Shown: positions 1 through 5,844, counted from the first letter of the stretch. The stretch: 6,217 nt of DNA from CAYYMX01 sp964473045 (GCA_964473045.1 CAYYMX010000082.1:1-6217); one strand, 5' to 3'. The notes: generated by a model from the sequence alone, not told the origin. Translations and numbers: made by a program.

Positions 1-1035
1 AAAAGCATCATCAAGTCTTTCCAACGATTTTTTTTGGAATGCAATATTTTTGTGGTGTGTATTATTTTGTTTTTCAATATTTTTTATCAAATCCATTCTA
101 GTATTATAAATAACTCTAAAAGAATTCTGAAACTGAGGACTCTTCACAACTTTCCAAACTTTTTCCATCTCTTTATTAACATTTACTTTAGGAGATTTTG
201 CATAACTATTCATGATAGTTTCTCTTATAGAAGTAACAAGAACGAACAAATACGCATAATCAAAACCTGTAATAAAAATTTTGTTCATTCTTTTTATATA
301 GCCAGTAGTTCTATCAAAGTCTTTAGGTAAGGTTCGAGTAATTAAAAAACCAAAATGAGCATCATGCCTCGCCATATCCGATAAAAACTTGGATACCCAA
401 CTCTCAGTAAATGAAGAAGTATCTTTACTTTCAAAATAAATTTTTGAAATTGTAATTCCATTCTTCTGAATATTCAGAATACAATCTCCCCCTTTTACTC
501 CCTTCTTTATTGCTTCAACATTATCGTAAGGAAATTTTTTTTTTAAAAAATCTTCAATCAAAATTTCTTGGATTTCTCCTTTTAGTTCTGAATCCTTTGA
601 AGAAATAATACTGTTTTCTAGCTCTCTAATTCTTCCTAATGATCTCTCAGTTTTTAATTCAAATTCTTTAGATTTTTTTTGGAGTTCTAATTCTAATTTT
701 TTATATTCTTCTTCCTTTTTTAAAATTAGCCCAGACAAATTCTTTTCAGCGTTTATGTATTTTTGTTTAATTTCTTTTTTAATTGTTAATTCTTTTTCCT
801 TAAATTCCTTTTCATACTCAACCTGAATGTTTTCTTTTACCTCATCAGAAAGTTGTTCCTTGAATTTTTTTTTTATTTTTTCATTTTCTTCGGTCAGTCT
901 TTTTTTTTCATCATTTAGTTTTTCCATTAAATCTGTTTTATAGTTTTCTTTTATCTTTTCTTCATGCTCATCTAAAAACTTCTGCAAAGAAATTTCTTTT
1001 GAACAATGTGGGCAGATTATTAGTGTTTTATTCAT
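1..1035 (-). CDS. DUF2130 domain protein, 3' end cut by window edge
   Basis: The reading frame is open from an ATG at 1035 to the left edge, giving 345 residues without a stop; from memory the family usually runs to about 400-450, so only the C-terminal tail is missing. Residues 8-11 are CPHC, half of a zinc-ribbon-like motif. Residues about 20-150 are Lys/Glu-rich with heptad-like spacing, a long predicted coiled coil. The core follows: KKGVKGGDC, with Asp184, then YFESKDTSSF with Glu202 and Lys204, then W and a LITRTLPKDF stretch. This order (KGVxGxD, ESK, LPK) is what I know of DUF2130/COG4487. The D-x17-ESK layout resembles a PD-(D/E)XK nuclease, and the coiled coil plus nuclease plan recalls RmuC; nuclease activity is inference. 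The start follows the tautomerase stop by 19 nt, so co-transcription is likely. There is no clear Shine-Dalgarno. The biological role is unknown. Confidence 0.85.
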   Translation of the reverse strand, partial: MNKTLIICPHCSKEISLQKFLDEHEEKIKENYKTDLMEKLNDEKKRLTEENEKIKKKFKEQLSDEVKENIQVEYEKEFKEKELTIKKEIKQKYINAEKNLSGLILKKEEEYKKLELELQKKSKEFELKTERSLGRIRELENSIISSKDSELKGEIQEILIEDFLKKKFPYDNVEAIKKGVKGGDCILNIQKNGITISKIYFESKDTSSFTESWVSKFLSDMARHDAHFGFLITRTLPKDFDRTTGYIKRMNKIFITGFDYAYLFVLVTSIRETIMNSYAKSPKVNVNKEMEKVWKVVKSPQFQNSFRVIYNTRMDLIKNIEKQNNTHHKNIAFQKKSLERLDDAF

Positions 1036-1054
1036 TTAATAGATTTTTTTTTTC

Positions 1055-1453
1055 TTATTGATAGTTTAATGGATCATCATTTTTTTTCCAGTCATCGAGT
1101 GATTTCTCAAATAAGTTGAAATTATCTCCAGTATGTTCTGAAAATATAACATATTGGTCTTTTCTGTTAATATTGAAAATCTTTTCAATTCCTTTCATAA
1201 AAGAAATAGCCAATTGCCTTTTTTGTTTTTTATTTCTTCCAGCTCTTATATCTAAATTCATTAAGCAAACTGTATCACCAAATCTTGACCTGCCTAAAGA
1301 TAGAGAATCTTTTTTGTGTTCCCTAAGACTTACAGCGATATGATCGCTTCCAGTTTCCATAATTCTACAAAATTCATCTCTAATGAATTTAAAAAAAGTT
1401 TCTTTATTTTTTTTTTCTACCTTTTTATTTATATCAAACTGTAGATGAGGCAT
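1055..1453 (-). CDS. MIF/tautomerase-superfamily protein
   Basis: This 132-residue protein begins Met-Pro-His-Leu, so removal of Met would expose the N-terminal proline that acts as catalytic base in the tautomerase superfamily. The pattern resembles macrophage migration inhibitory factor-like members. An N-terminal strand is followed by a helix, then GSDHIAVSLREH (about 35-46, matching the 'PxYIAVxV' strand), a second strand TVCLMNLDIRAG (61-72), a helix with KKQKRQLAISFMKGIEKIFNI, and the strand DQYVIFSEHTGDNF (99-112, matching 'DRVYINYYDMxxxxVGWN'). At 132 residues it is somewhat longer than MIF (about 115) because of a charged C-terminal tail. The substrate cannot be told; keto-enol tautomerase is the generic expectation, and a dehalogenase or decarboxylase relative is possible. 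It is probably cytoplasmic, with no signal peptide. It is the first gene of a likely two-gene unit with the DUF2130 gene. The initiation region lies against the inverted repeat at 1455-1505. Confidence 0.8.
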   Translation of the reverse strand: MPHLQFDINKKVEKKNKETFFKFIRDEFCRIMETGSDHIAVSLREHKKDSLSLGRSRFGDTVCLMNLDIRAGRNKKQKRQLAISFMKGIEKIFNINRKDQYVIFSEHTGDNFNLFEKSLDDWKKNDDPLNYQ

Positions 1454-1454
1454 T

Positions 1455-1505
1455 TTTATCTTTGTATAAAAAAAATATTATATTTTTTTTAATCTTAAAG
1501 ATAAA
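1455..1505. repeat. Nested A+T-rich inverted repeat, possible terminator hairpin
   Basis: The outer arms are 9 bp and perfect (1455-1463 TTTATCTTT with 1497-1505 AAAGATAAA). The inner arms are 11 bp and perfect (1467-1477 with 1481-1491, an A-tract and T-tract), closed by a 3-nt loop. A small asymmetric internal loop separates the two stems. The structure fills most of the gap between the outer-membrane gene stop (1526) and the tautomerase start (1453). It could end transcription from the upstream minus-strand gene, but there is no GC in the inner stem and no free U-tail, so a strong intrinsic terminator is not shown. The outer arm ends one base before the tautomerase ATG and could hide its initiation region in a read-through transcript. 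Confidence 0.5.
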
Positions 1506-1525
1506 TTACAAACTCAGCTATCAAA

Positions 1526-2560
1526 TTAAAAAGAATACTGCCACCCAAGCATTGTTCTAAAGTTTTCTGACATTTGAATCCCTCGATATCTTTGATAAAC
1601 TGGAAAAATTGCTTCTAAAGCTAATCTATGGTTTTTTAACAAATGATTGTTATTTATAAAATTAATTCCTATACCAAAATTTAATTTTTGATAACCTTGA
1701 TTCCTAGCGTCCATTGCCGGACTCATTCTAGGATTCATTTCATCGTCAGATCCACGCATTTCTCCTTTATATTTGTAGTTTAGTTTAACAGAAGTACTTA
1801 CATTATTTAACCATCTATATGACGTCCACACAGAAGAATAAAAAGTATTTCCATACTCATATCCCTTAGAGTTTTTTCCTGAAGCAGGTATCTTAAAATA
1901 AATTTGTTCCCCAAGCTTTACCTTTCCAAAATTATTTACATTATTGAAGAAAAAGAAAGGGTCAAAAGTTCCAGAACCATTTTGCATTGCGTAGCCAAGT
2001 CGCGCATCAAAAGAAGCCGGAGTATTGTCTCTTTTGTTAATACTTCCTGTTGATAGACTTAAGCCAATACCAAAATGACTTTTTATACTCGTGGTATCAT
2101 AAATTCTAATTAATCCTGAGATTTTCGTATCTCCTATGCCTGATGAATTTACATCAAATCGTGAGCCGTTTTTGCCCATCATTGGCATCCTTTGCTGAGT
2201 CATTTCCTTTTCTGAATAACTACCCATTATCATTAAAGTAAAGTAATCAGTTGGAGCATACATAGCTCCAAACATATGCATATCCATTTTCATAGTTGTT
2301 GGAGCATTCATATATGTTCCTGCACCATTCGATGAACCATTAGGTGCTATCATAATTTCATTAATTCCCATTAATTTTGTACCAGAAATTACTTTATCCA
2401 TTCTCATATGACCAAAACGATAAGAAAACATTATCTCATTTTTTTTGTGAATATGGTCTCCCATTAATGAGATTGGTCCATGACTATCAGCTGAGTAAAT
2501 CTCATCTGAATTAACCCAACTAAAGGATAGAATTAAAAAAAACAGTAAAATTACAAACAT
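1526..2560 (-). CDS. Methionine-rich outer-membrane beta-barrel ('transporter' family)
   Basis: The 344-residue protein has an N-terminal signal peptide (hydrophobic residues 2-15, cleavage probably near 18). The mature start carries HGPISLMGDHIHKKNEIMFSY, which I recognise from an outer-membrane family annotated 'transporter', often grouped with the MetA-pathway/phenol-degradation barrel domain and found near copper genes. Alternating aromatic/polar strands, a GIGDTKISGLIRIY segment (141-154) and the terminal Trp-Gln-Tyr-Ser-Phe, with Phe last, fit a BAM-inserted barrel. Residues 33-128 hold 18 methionines, including KMDMHMFGAM (91-100) and RMPMM (124-128), with more in EMNPRMSPAM (274-283). 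Metal, especially copper, handling is inferred from this and from the family's usual context. The start is supported by a GGAG 7 nt upstream. The gene lies 59 nt after the small Cys/His gene on the same strand, so they are probably one operon. Confidence 0.8.
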   Translation of the reverse strand: MFVILLFFLILSFSWVNSDEIYSADSHGPISLMGDHIHKKNEIMFSYRFGHMRMDKVISGTKLMGINEIMIAPNGSSNGAGTYMNAPTTMKMDMHMFGAMYAPTDYFTLMIMGSYSEKEMTQQRMPMMGKNGSRFDVNSSGIGDTKISGLIRIYDTTSIKSHFGIGLSLSTGSINKRDNTPASFDARLGYAMQNGSGTFDPFFFFNNVNNFGKVKLGEQIYFKIPASGKNSKGYEYGNTFYSSVWTSYRWLNNVSTSVKLNYKYKGEMRGSDDEMNPRMSPAMDARNQGYQKLNFGIGINFINNNHLLKNHRLALEAIFPVYQRYRGIQMSENFRTMLGWQYSF

Positions 2561-2567
2561 CGGTTAT

Positions 2568-2571
2568 CTCC
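2568..2571 (-). promoter_or_regulatory. Shine-Dalgarno site of the outer-membrane barrel gene
   Basis: The minus strand reads GGAG followed by 7 nt and then the ATG at 2560. This is the clearest ribosome binding site in the window; most other starts here lack one. It fixes the start and suggests efficient translation as an internal cistron after the 2620-2928 gene. Confidence 0.65.
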
Positions 2572-2619
2572 ATTCAAAATTTAGTAAATGTGGCCTTAAA
2601 ATATTTAAATACTCAAATT

Positions 2620-2928
2620 CTAAAGCGGTGGAGAGTTTGATTTGGGGTCAAAAATCACATGTTTTTTTGTCTCTATTTGACTTTTATAAACATCACTAAA
2701 AGATTTGCCAAAAAGAACAAAGAGGTCATTTTCAAAATTTAAATTATCCATTTGCATCAACGCACAATGGCTTAAACAATCTAAATCTGAATTCGATTCA
2801 TCAGATTTACAAATATTTTGATTATGTTTGTCTACATAAATATTGGAAAGAGCAGACTGAATACTTAAAAAATAAAAAAAAATAATCAAAAAAATACTGC
2901 TTCTCTTATGTCCAATCCAAGAAATCAT
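2620..2928 (-). CDS. Small exported Cys/His protein, DUF2946-like
   Basis: From the ATG at 2928 this gives 102 residues; a GTG at 2940 in frame would add four. Neither has a clear ribosome binding site, and I prefer the ATG by codon type. A basic N-terminus (GHKRSS) leads into a hydrophobic stretch (about residues 11-28) ending SALS, so a signal peptide or membrane anchor is likely. The mature part has an NICKSDE motif, then DCLSHCALMQM, giving Cys40, Cys51, His54, Cys55 plus Met58 and Met60, a plausible metal site. The C-terminus ends SPPL. Small size, leader, Cys/His cluster and a terminal double proline recall DUF2946 proteins, which often sit beside copper genes. The assignment is tentative. 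It precedes the Met-rich barrel by 59 nt on the same strand, and a role as periplasmic partner is inference. Confidence 0.6.
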   Translation of the reverse strand: MISWIGHKRSSIFLIIFFYFLSIQSALSNIYVDKHNQNICKSDESNSDLDCLSHCALMQMDNLNFENDLFVLFGKSFSDVYKSQIETKKHVIFDPKSNSPPL

Positions 2929-2965
2929 AATTTTAGACACTAAATGAAATAATAATAAATGACAA

Positions 2966-2993
2966 ATACTAATTTAGTAAAAATGAGTAACAA
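2966..2993 (-). promoter_or_regulatory. Candidate promoter for the small Cys/His gene and barrel operon
   Basis: On the minus strand a TTGTTA (-35-like, 2988-2993) is followed after 16 nt by TAGTAT (-10-like, 2966-2971), about 38 nt before the ATG at 2928. Matches are 4 of 6 for each box. In DNA this rich in A+T such matches are common, so this is weak support. One arm of the 15-bp inverted repeat covers the spacer. Confidence 0.25.
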
Positions 2994-3030
2994 TCACTAA
3001 CTTGAATTCTGAAATATTTTTACTAAATTA
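2970..3030. repeat. Perfect 15-bp inverted repeat in the tupA / small-gene intergenic region
   Basis: TAATTTAGTAAAAAT at 2970-2984 is the exact reverse complement of 3016-3030, with 31 nt between. A further copy of the 11-bp core AATTTAGTAAA lies at 2578-2588, shortly before the barrel start codon. It could be a protein-binding operator, a long-loop hairpin at the end of tupA transcripts, or chance in A+T-rich DNA. Confidence 0.6.
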
Positions 3031-3075
3031 TAGATTGGAAGAAGTTAAAACCCGCTTTAAAAACTAAGGTGGTTT

Positions 3076-3882
3076 TTACTTGGTAGCTTTAAACAAACTA
3101 ATCCCATCAACTTTGTAAGAATTTATCAGTTTTTTCCCATTATCAGAAGATAACCATTGAATGAAAGTTTCTGCCATTTTAAATTTAACCTTTGGACATC
3201 TTTCAGGACTCATAGGAATTATTCCATAAAAATTGTATAAAAGCGGCTTATTTTCAACAATTACTAAATGATTTTGTTTATTTCTAAAACTTATCCATGT
3301 TGCTCTATCAGTTAGAATATAAGCACTTTTATTGACTGCAATATTTAAGGCTTCCCCCATTCCAAGACCAACCTCTATATACCACTTATCTAATTTCGCA
3401 TTAGGAATTGCATCAGTTAGTTTCCATAAACCAAATTCTTTTTTGTGAGTTCCACTATCATCTCCACGAGAAACAAAGTTCGATTTCTCAAAAGCAATCT
3501 TTTTTAAAGCACCCACAATTGTTTTTTCATTAATTATGTTTGCTGGGTCAGATTTCGGCCCTACTAAAATATAGTCATTAAACATAATTTCCTTTCTGTA
3601 CAACCCATAACCATCGTCAACAAACTCTAATTCAGATTTTGTGTGATGCACAAGAAGTAAATCGCCATCACAATTCTTAGCATTTCTTATTGCTTGTCCT
3701 GTCCCAACAGCTACAACTCTTGCATCAACACCTTTTTCATTTTTAAATTTTGGTAAAATGTAGTTGTAAAAACCTGAGTCTCTAGTTGATGTTGTGGACT
3801 GAATAACTAAAAAGTCCTTCGAAAAACTCTCATTTCGTAAAAATATTAGAAAGAAAAAAACAAGACATAATCTAATTTTCAT
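3076..3882 (-). CDS. tupA: Tungstate ABC transporter substrate-binding protein TupA
   Basis: This is a periplasmic binding protein expected to deliver tungstate (or a related oxyanion) to a TupBC permease/ATPase. I start it at the ATG at 3882 (268 aa). The frame continues upstream to 3948, but only from 3882 does a normal signal peptide lie at the N-terminus: MKIR, a hydrophobic stretch to about residue 15, and likely cleavage after SFS (about 21). Family marks are clear: QSTTSTRDSG (28-37), VAVGTGQAIRNA (57-68, oxyanion-binding loop), GDLLLVHH (73-80), FNDYILVGPKSDPA (101-114), SRGDDSGTH (138-146), WYIEVGLGMGEAL (167-179) and ILTDRATW (189-196). No tupB or tupC is next to it in this window; the gene downstream on this strand is the small Cys/His gene. 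It is divergent from the zinc hydrolase at 3963, with an 80-nt shared upstream region. Confidence 0.93.
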   Translation of the reverse strand: MKIRLCLVFFFLIFLRNESFSKDFLVIQSTTSTRDSGFYNYILPKFKNEKGVDARVVAVGTGQAIRNAKNCDGDLLLVHHTKSELEFVDDGYGLYRKEIMFNDYILVGPKSDPANIINEKTIVGALKKIAFEKSNFVSRGDDSGTHKKEFGLWKLTDAIPNAKLDKWYIEVGLGMGEALNIAVNKSAYILTDRATWISFRNKQNHLVIVENKPLLYNFYGIIPMSPERCPKVKFKMAETFIQWLSSDNGKKLINSYKVDGISLFKATK

Positions 3883-3889
3883 AAAATTG

Positions 3890-3918
3890 TTGGCGTAATA
3901 TTTTAATGCATATAAAAT
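3890..3918 (+). promoter_or_regulatory. Candidate promoter for the zinc hydrolase gene
   Basis: TTGGCG (3890-3895) and TAAAAT (3913-3918) are separated by 17 nt, which fits a sigma-70-type promoter, about 44 nt before the ATG at 3963. It lies in the 80-nt gap between the divergent tupA and hydrolase starts, so that gap must also hold the tupA promoter, for which I see no single good candidate. Sequence match only. Confidence 0.3.
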
Positions 3919-3962
3919 AAATATAGTTGAATTTTTAATTAAAATCATTGTTTATATAATGA

Positions 3963-4916
3963 ATGAAAAAAATTTCTAAAATTTATGCACTTCTAATAAC
4001 ATTAATAATTTTCATTTCTACCTCAGTATTTTTAAACTACAAGCCTACAAAACAAAATTTTGATTTTAAATTAACTGAAGTTTCGGATGGGATTTTTGTT
4101 CATTTTGGAAAACAAGAAGATTCTAATAATTTAAATATGGGAGATATTGCAAATTTAACTATGATTATTGGGTCAAAATCAGTTTTGGTAATTGACACAG
4201 GAGGAACACCTAAAATAGGTGAAAGATTTCTTCAAAAGATTAAAACAATTACCAGTCTTCCTATTTCTCACATTGTAATAACACATTCGCATCCTGACCA
4301 TTTTTTTGGCACCCAAGCGTTTAAAAAACTGCAACCTCAAATAATTGGGCATGAAAGATTAAATAGATCTTTAATTAACAATTTTGAATATTACAAAAAT
4401 CTTCAGTTTAATCTAACAGGTGAACAGTCATTGGAAAAAGCCGAACTTGTAACTGCAAATACATTTGTCAAAATAAATAACATTCTGGAAATTGATCTAG
4501 GAAATAGAATTGTTGAGATCAAAGCTTGGCAAAGTGGTCACACCGATAATGATCTCACAGTTATTGACAAAAAAACAAAAACCTTAATTACAGAAAATAT
4601 TTTTGTAAAAAGAATTCCTTCAATTCGTGCAAGTATAAAGGGTTGGAAAAAAAATTTGGAAGAAACTTTGAACTTGGATATAAATCTTGTCATTCCTGGG
4701 CATGGAAAAATGACAAAAAAAGAAGAAGCTATTTTTCCAATGCTGAATTATTTTAAAAGGCTCTTGAAGGAAACAAGAGATTTTCACAAAGACAATAAAA
4801 CACTTGAAGACGCACAAAATCAGATCTCGAAAAAAAACATTGAAAAATGGCTTCTATTTGAAAATTATCACCCTTTAAATATTACTAAAACTTATACAGA
4901 ATTGGAGTGGGAATAA
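3963..4916 (+). CDS. Metallo-beta-lactamase-fold hydrolase, quinoprotein relay system type
   Basis: The 317-residue protein has an N-terminal membrane anchor or uncleaved signal (about 6-25), so the enzyme faces the periplasm. LTEVSDGIFVHFGKQED, then NMGDIANLTMIIG and VLVIDTGGTPKIG, match the family named quinoprotein relay system zinc metallohydrolase 2 (SoxH-like), associated with PQQ-dependent dehydrogenases. Metal motif 1 is complete: HSHPDH at 108-113 (His108, His110, Asp112, His113). The next ligands are His193 in SGHTDND and His247 in PGHG. The usual bridging Asp, in a 'GD' following the TLxT strand, is replaced here by Glu211-Asn212 (TENIFVKRIPS), so metal binding may differ. The C-terminal part (about 250-317) is helical and charged, ending in ELEWE. 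No quinoprotein or cytochrome gene is in the window. There is no Shine-Dalgarno; the ATG at 3963 is the only early Met in frame. Confidence 0.85.
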   Translation: MKKISKIYALLITLIIFISTSVFLNYKPTKQNFDFKLTEVSDGIFVHFGKQEDSNNLNMGDIANLTMIIGSKSVLVIDTGGTPKIGERFLQKIKTITSLPISHIVITHSHPDHFFGTQAFKKLQPQIIGHERLNRSLINNFEYYKNLQFNLTGEQSLEKAELVTANTFVKINNILEIDLGNRIVEIKAWQSGHTDNDLTVIDKKTKTLITENIFVKRIPSIRASIKGWKKNLEETLNLDINLVIPGHGKMTKKEEAIFPMLNYFKRLLKETRDFHKDNKTLEDAQNQISKKNIEKWLLFENYHPLNITKTYTELEWE

Positions 4917-4953
4917 AATTTAACAAAATCTATTATTTGTCGATAGATATTTA

Positions 4954-5133
4954 ATGCTACCACTTATTTTCAAAATTATTATTTATATTAATACTACTTT
5001 TATAATATTTATTTCTTTTTTTCTTTTGCTATCGAAAAAAAATGAACCTAAAGAATTCCCTGAAAAATTTAAAAAAGTCTACAGTCTTAAACACTTTCAG
5101 AACGCGAAAAACAATCATACTTATTTTAATTAA
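4954..5133 (+). CDS. Hypothetical 59-aa single-pass membrane protein
   Basis: ATG at 4954 to TAA at 5131-5133. Residues about 4-26 are strongly hydrophobic (one membrane helix), followed by a basic KKNEPKEFPEKFKK segment and a polar tail ending NHTYFN. Positive residues after the helix suggest the tail faces the cytoplasm. It lies 37 nt after the hydrolase gene on the same strand, so it may be read from the same transcript. I do not recognise a family. The clear helix-then-basic-tail pattern and the lack of any other gene here support it, but there is no ribosome binding site and A+T-rich DNA easily yields hydrophobic frames. Confidence 0.45.
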   Translation: MLPLIFKIIIYINTTFIIFISFFLLLSKKNEPKEFPEKFKKVYSLKHFQNAKNNHTYFN

Positions 5134-5156
5134 AAAACTATTTACTATTTAGTTTT
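5134..5156 (+). terminator. Weak hairpin, possible terminator
   Basis: AAAACTA (5134-5140) pairs perfectly with TAGTTTT (5150-5156) around a 9-nt loop, directly after the 59-aa gene's stop. The 3' arm ends in four T residues. The stem has only one G-C pair, so as an intrinsic terminator it would be weak. Its place exactly between two small genes is the main support. Confidence 0.3.
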
Positions 5157-5176
5157 CTGTCACTAAATTACATAGT

Positions 5177-5350
5177 ATGAACAACAAAGAAACTTTAGAA
5201 AAAATTGAAAAATTGGAAGCAAAAATTGATAAACTGCAAAAATCTTTAACTAGAGTTGAAAAAAAATTATCCAATCATATAGATTTCATTGATAGAGTTT
5301 ACGAACCACTTCGAAGTCCAATATCAAAGATAAAAAACTTTTTTGGCTAA
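5177..5350 (+). CDS. Small 57-aa coiled-coil protein
   Basis: ATG at 5177 to TAA at 5348-5350. Residues about 3-37 form an amphipathic heptad pattern (LEKIEKLEAKIDKLQKSL then TRVEKKLSNH) typical of a short coiled coil. The tail HIDFIDRVYEPLRSPISKIK, ending in NFFG, is not low-complexity. I recall small proteins with a similar 'HIxFIxxVYxxLRxP' end in marine bacterial and phage genomes, without known function. It is likely cytoplasmic and oligomeric. It ends 20 nt before the DUF3147-like gene on the same strand, which suggests co-expression. The ordered heptads make it more credible than a chance frame. Confidence 0.65.
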   Translation: MNNKETLEKIEKLEAKIDKLQKSLTRVEKKLSNHIDFIDRVYEPLRSPISKIKNFFG

Positions 5351-5370
5351 TCCAAAAGTCATATCTTAAT

Positions 5371-5709
5371 ATGTTATTTTTTCTTATAAAAGTAATTTTT
5401 TCTAGTTTGATTATTGTATTTGCAAGTTGGCTATCATATAAAAAGCCAAACTTGGCTGGATTCATTATAGCTCTCCCCTTACTAAGTATAATATCTCTCT
5501 TTTTTTCCTATAACGAACATAAAGACCTAGAAAAAACCATCCTCTTTGCTAAAAGTATACTTGTGGGAGTGCCAGCATCTCTATTTTTTTTCATTCCTTT
5601 CTTTTTTTCAAAACCTTTAGGTCTAAACTTTCTTACAACATACATGTTGGGTTTTTTATTTCTTTTTTTTGGTTTTTTAATTCATAAATATATAACTCAA
5701 TTTTTTTAA
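5371..5709 (+). CDS. DUF3147/GlpM-like four-helix membrane protein
   Basis: The 112-residue protein has four predicted membrane helices (about 3-21, 28-47, 59-80 and 86-105) joined by short loops. The pattern KPNLAGFIIALPLLSIISLFF (starting at 25), an acidic/basic loop (YNEHKDLEK), then SILVGVPASLFFFIPFFF matches what I know of DUF3147, whose members read roughly 'LLGxLLASLPLxSLLAxxWLY' in the same place. GlpM has the same size and topology and is the main alternative. The function is not established; inner-membrane location is clear. It starts 20 nt after the coiled-coil gene and has no Shine-Dalgarno. Confidence 0.75.
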   Translation: MLFFLIKVIFSSLIIVFASWLSYKKPNLAGFIIALPLLSIISLFFSYNEHKDLEKTILFAKSILVGVPASLFFFIPFFFSKPLGLNFLTTYMLGFLFLFFGFLIHKYITQFF

Positions 5710-5763
5710 AAATTTTTAAATTTAACTATTTTCCTTCAATTACAAATATTTATTATAAATAAT

Positions 5764-5844
5764 ATGTATGAATTTTTCAGATTATTTCTAATACTTTTAC
5801 CAATCGTTTTTTTTGTACTAGTATTTTTATTGTTTTTTTTTTAA
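5764..5844 (+). CDS. Possible 26-aa hydrophobic peptide
   Basis: ATG at 5764 to TAA at 5842-5844 encodes MYEFFR followed by about 20 almost wholly hydrophobic residues ending in three Phe. It would be a single membrane helix. The 199-nt gap between the DUF3147-like gene and sspB holds nothing else clear apart from a TATTAT (5871-5876) that could be a -10 box for sspB. Much of the frame is poly-T, so chance is a serious alternative. Confidence 0.2.
   Translation: MYEFFRLFLILLPIVFFVLVFLLFFF

Noticed and set aside
34..330. 98-aa plus-strand open frame
   Set aside because: It lies antisense inside the well-supported DUF2130 coding frame and has no recognisable domain.
1116..1343. 75-aa plus-strand open frame
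   Set aside because: It is antisense to the tautomerase gene, whose family pattern explains the region.
3047..3076. AAAACC / GGTTTT hairpin at the end of tupA
   Set aside because: Only 6 bp with an 18-nt loop and no following T-run on the minus strand; not convincing as a terminator.
3883..3948. 22-residue N-terminal extension of TupA
   Set aside because: It would bury the signal peptide inside the protein; the ATG at 3882 gives a normal leader.
3955..3960. Perfect TATAAT just before the zinc hydrolase start
   Set aside because: It ends 2 nt before the ATG, so transcription from it would begin inside the gene; no suitable -35 box at 16-18 nt.
3959..3979. Six-codon frame overlapping the zinc hydrolase start
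   Set aside because: Too short to judge; an ATGAATG arrangement is expected by chance in this sequence.
4620..4817. 65-aa minus-strand Cys/Phe-rich frame
   Set aside because: It is antisense to the zinc hydrolase; its composition follows from the A-rich Lys/Glu codons on the other strand.
4928..4948. ATCTAT / ATAGAT hairpin after the zinc hydrolase
   Set aside because: A 6-bp stem with a 9-nt loop is common in A+T-rich DNA, and there is no T-tail.
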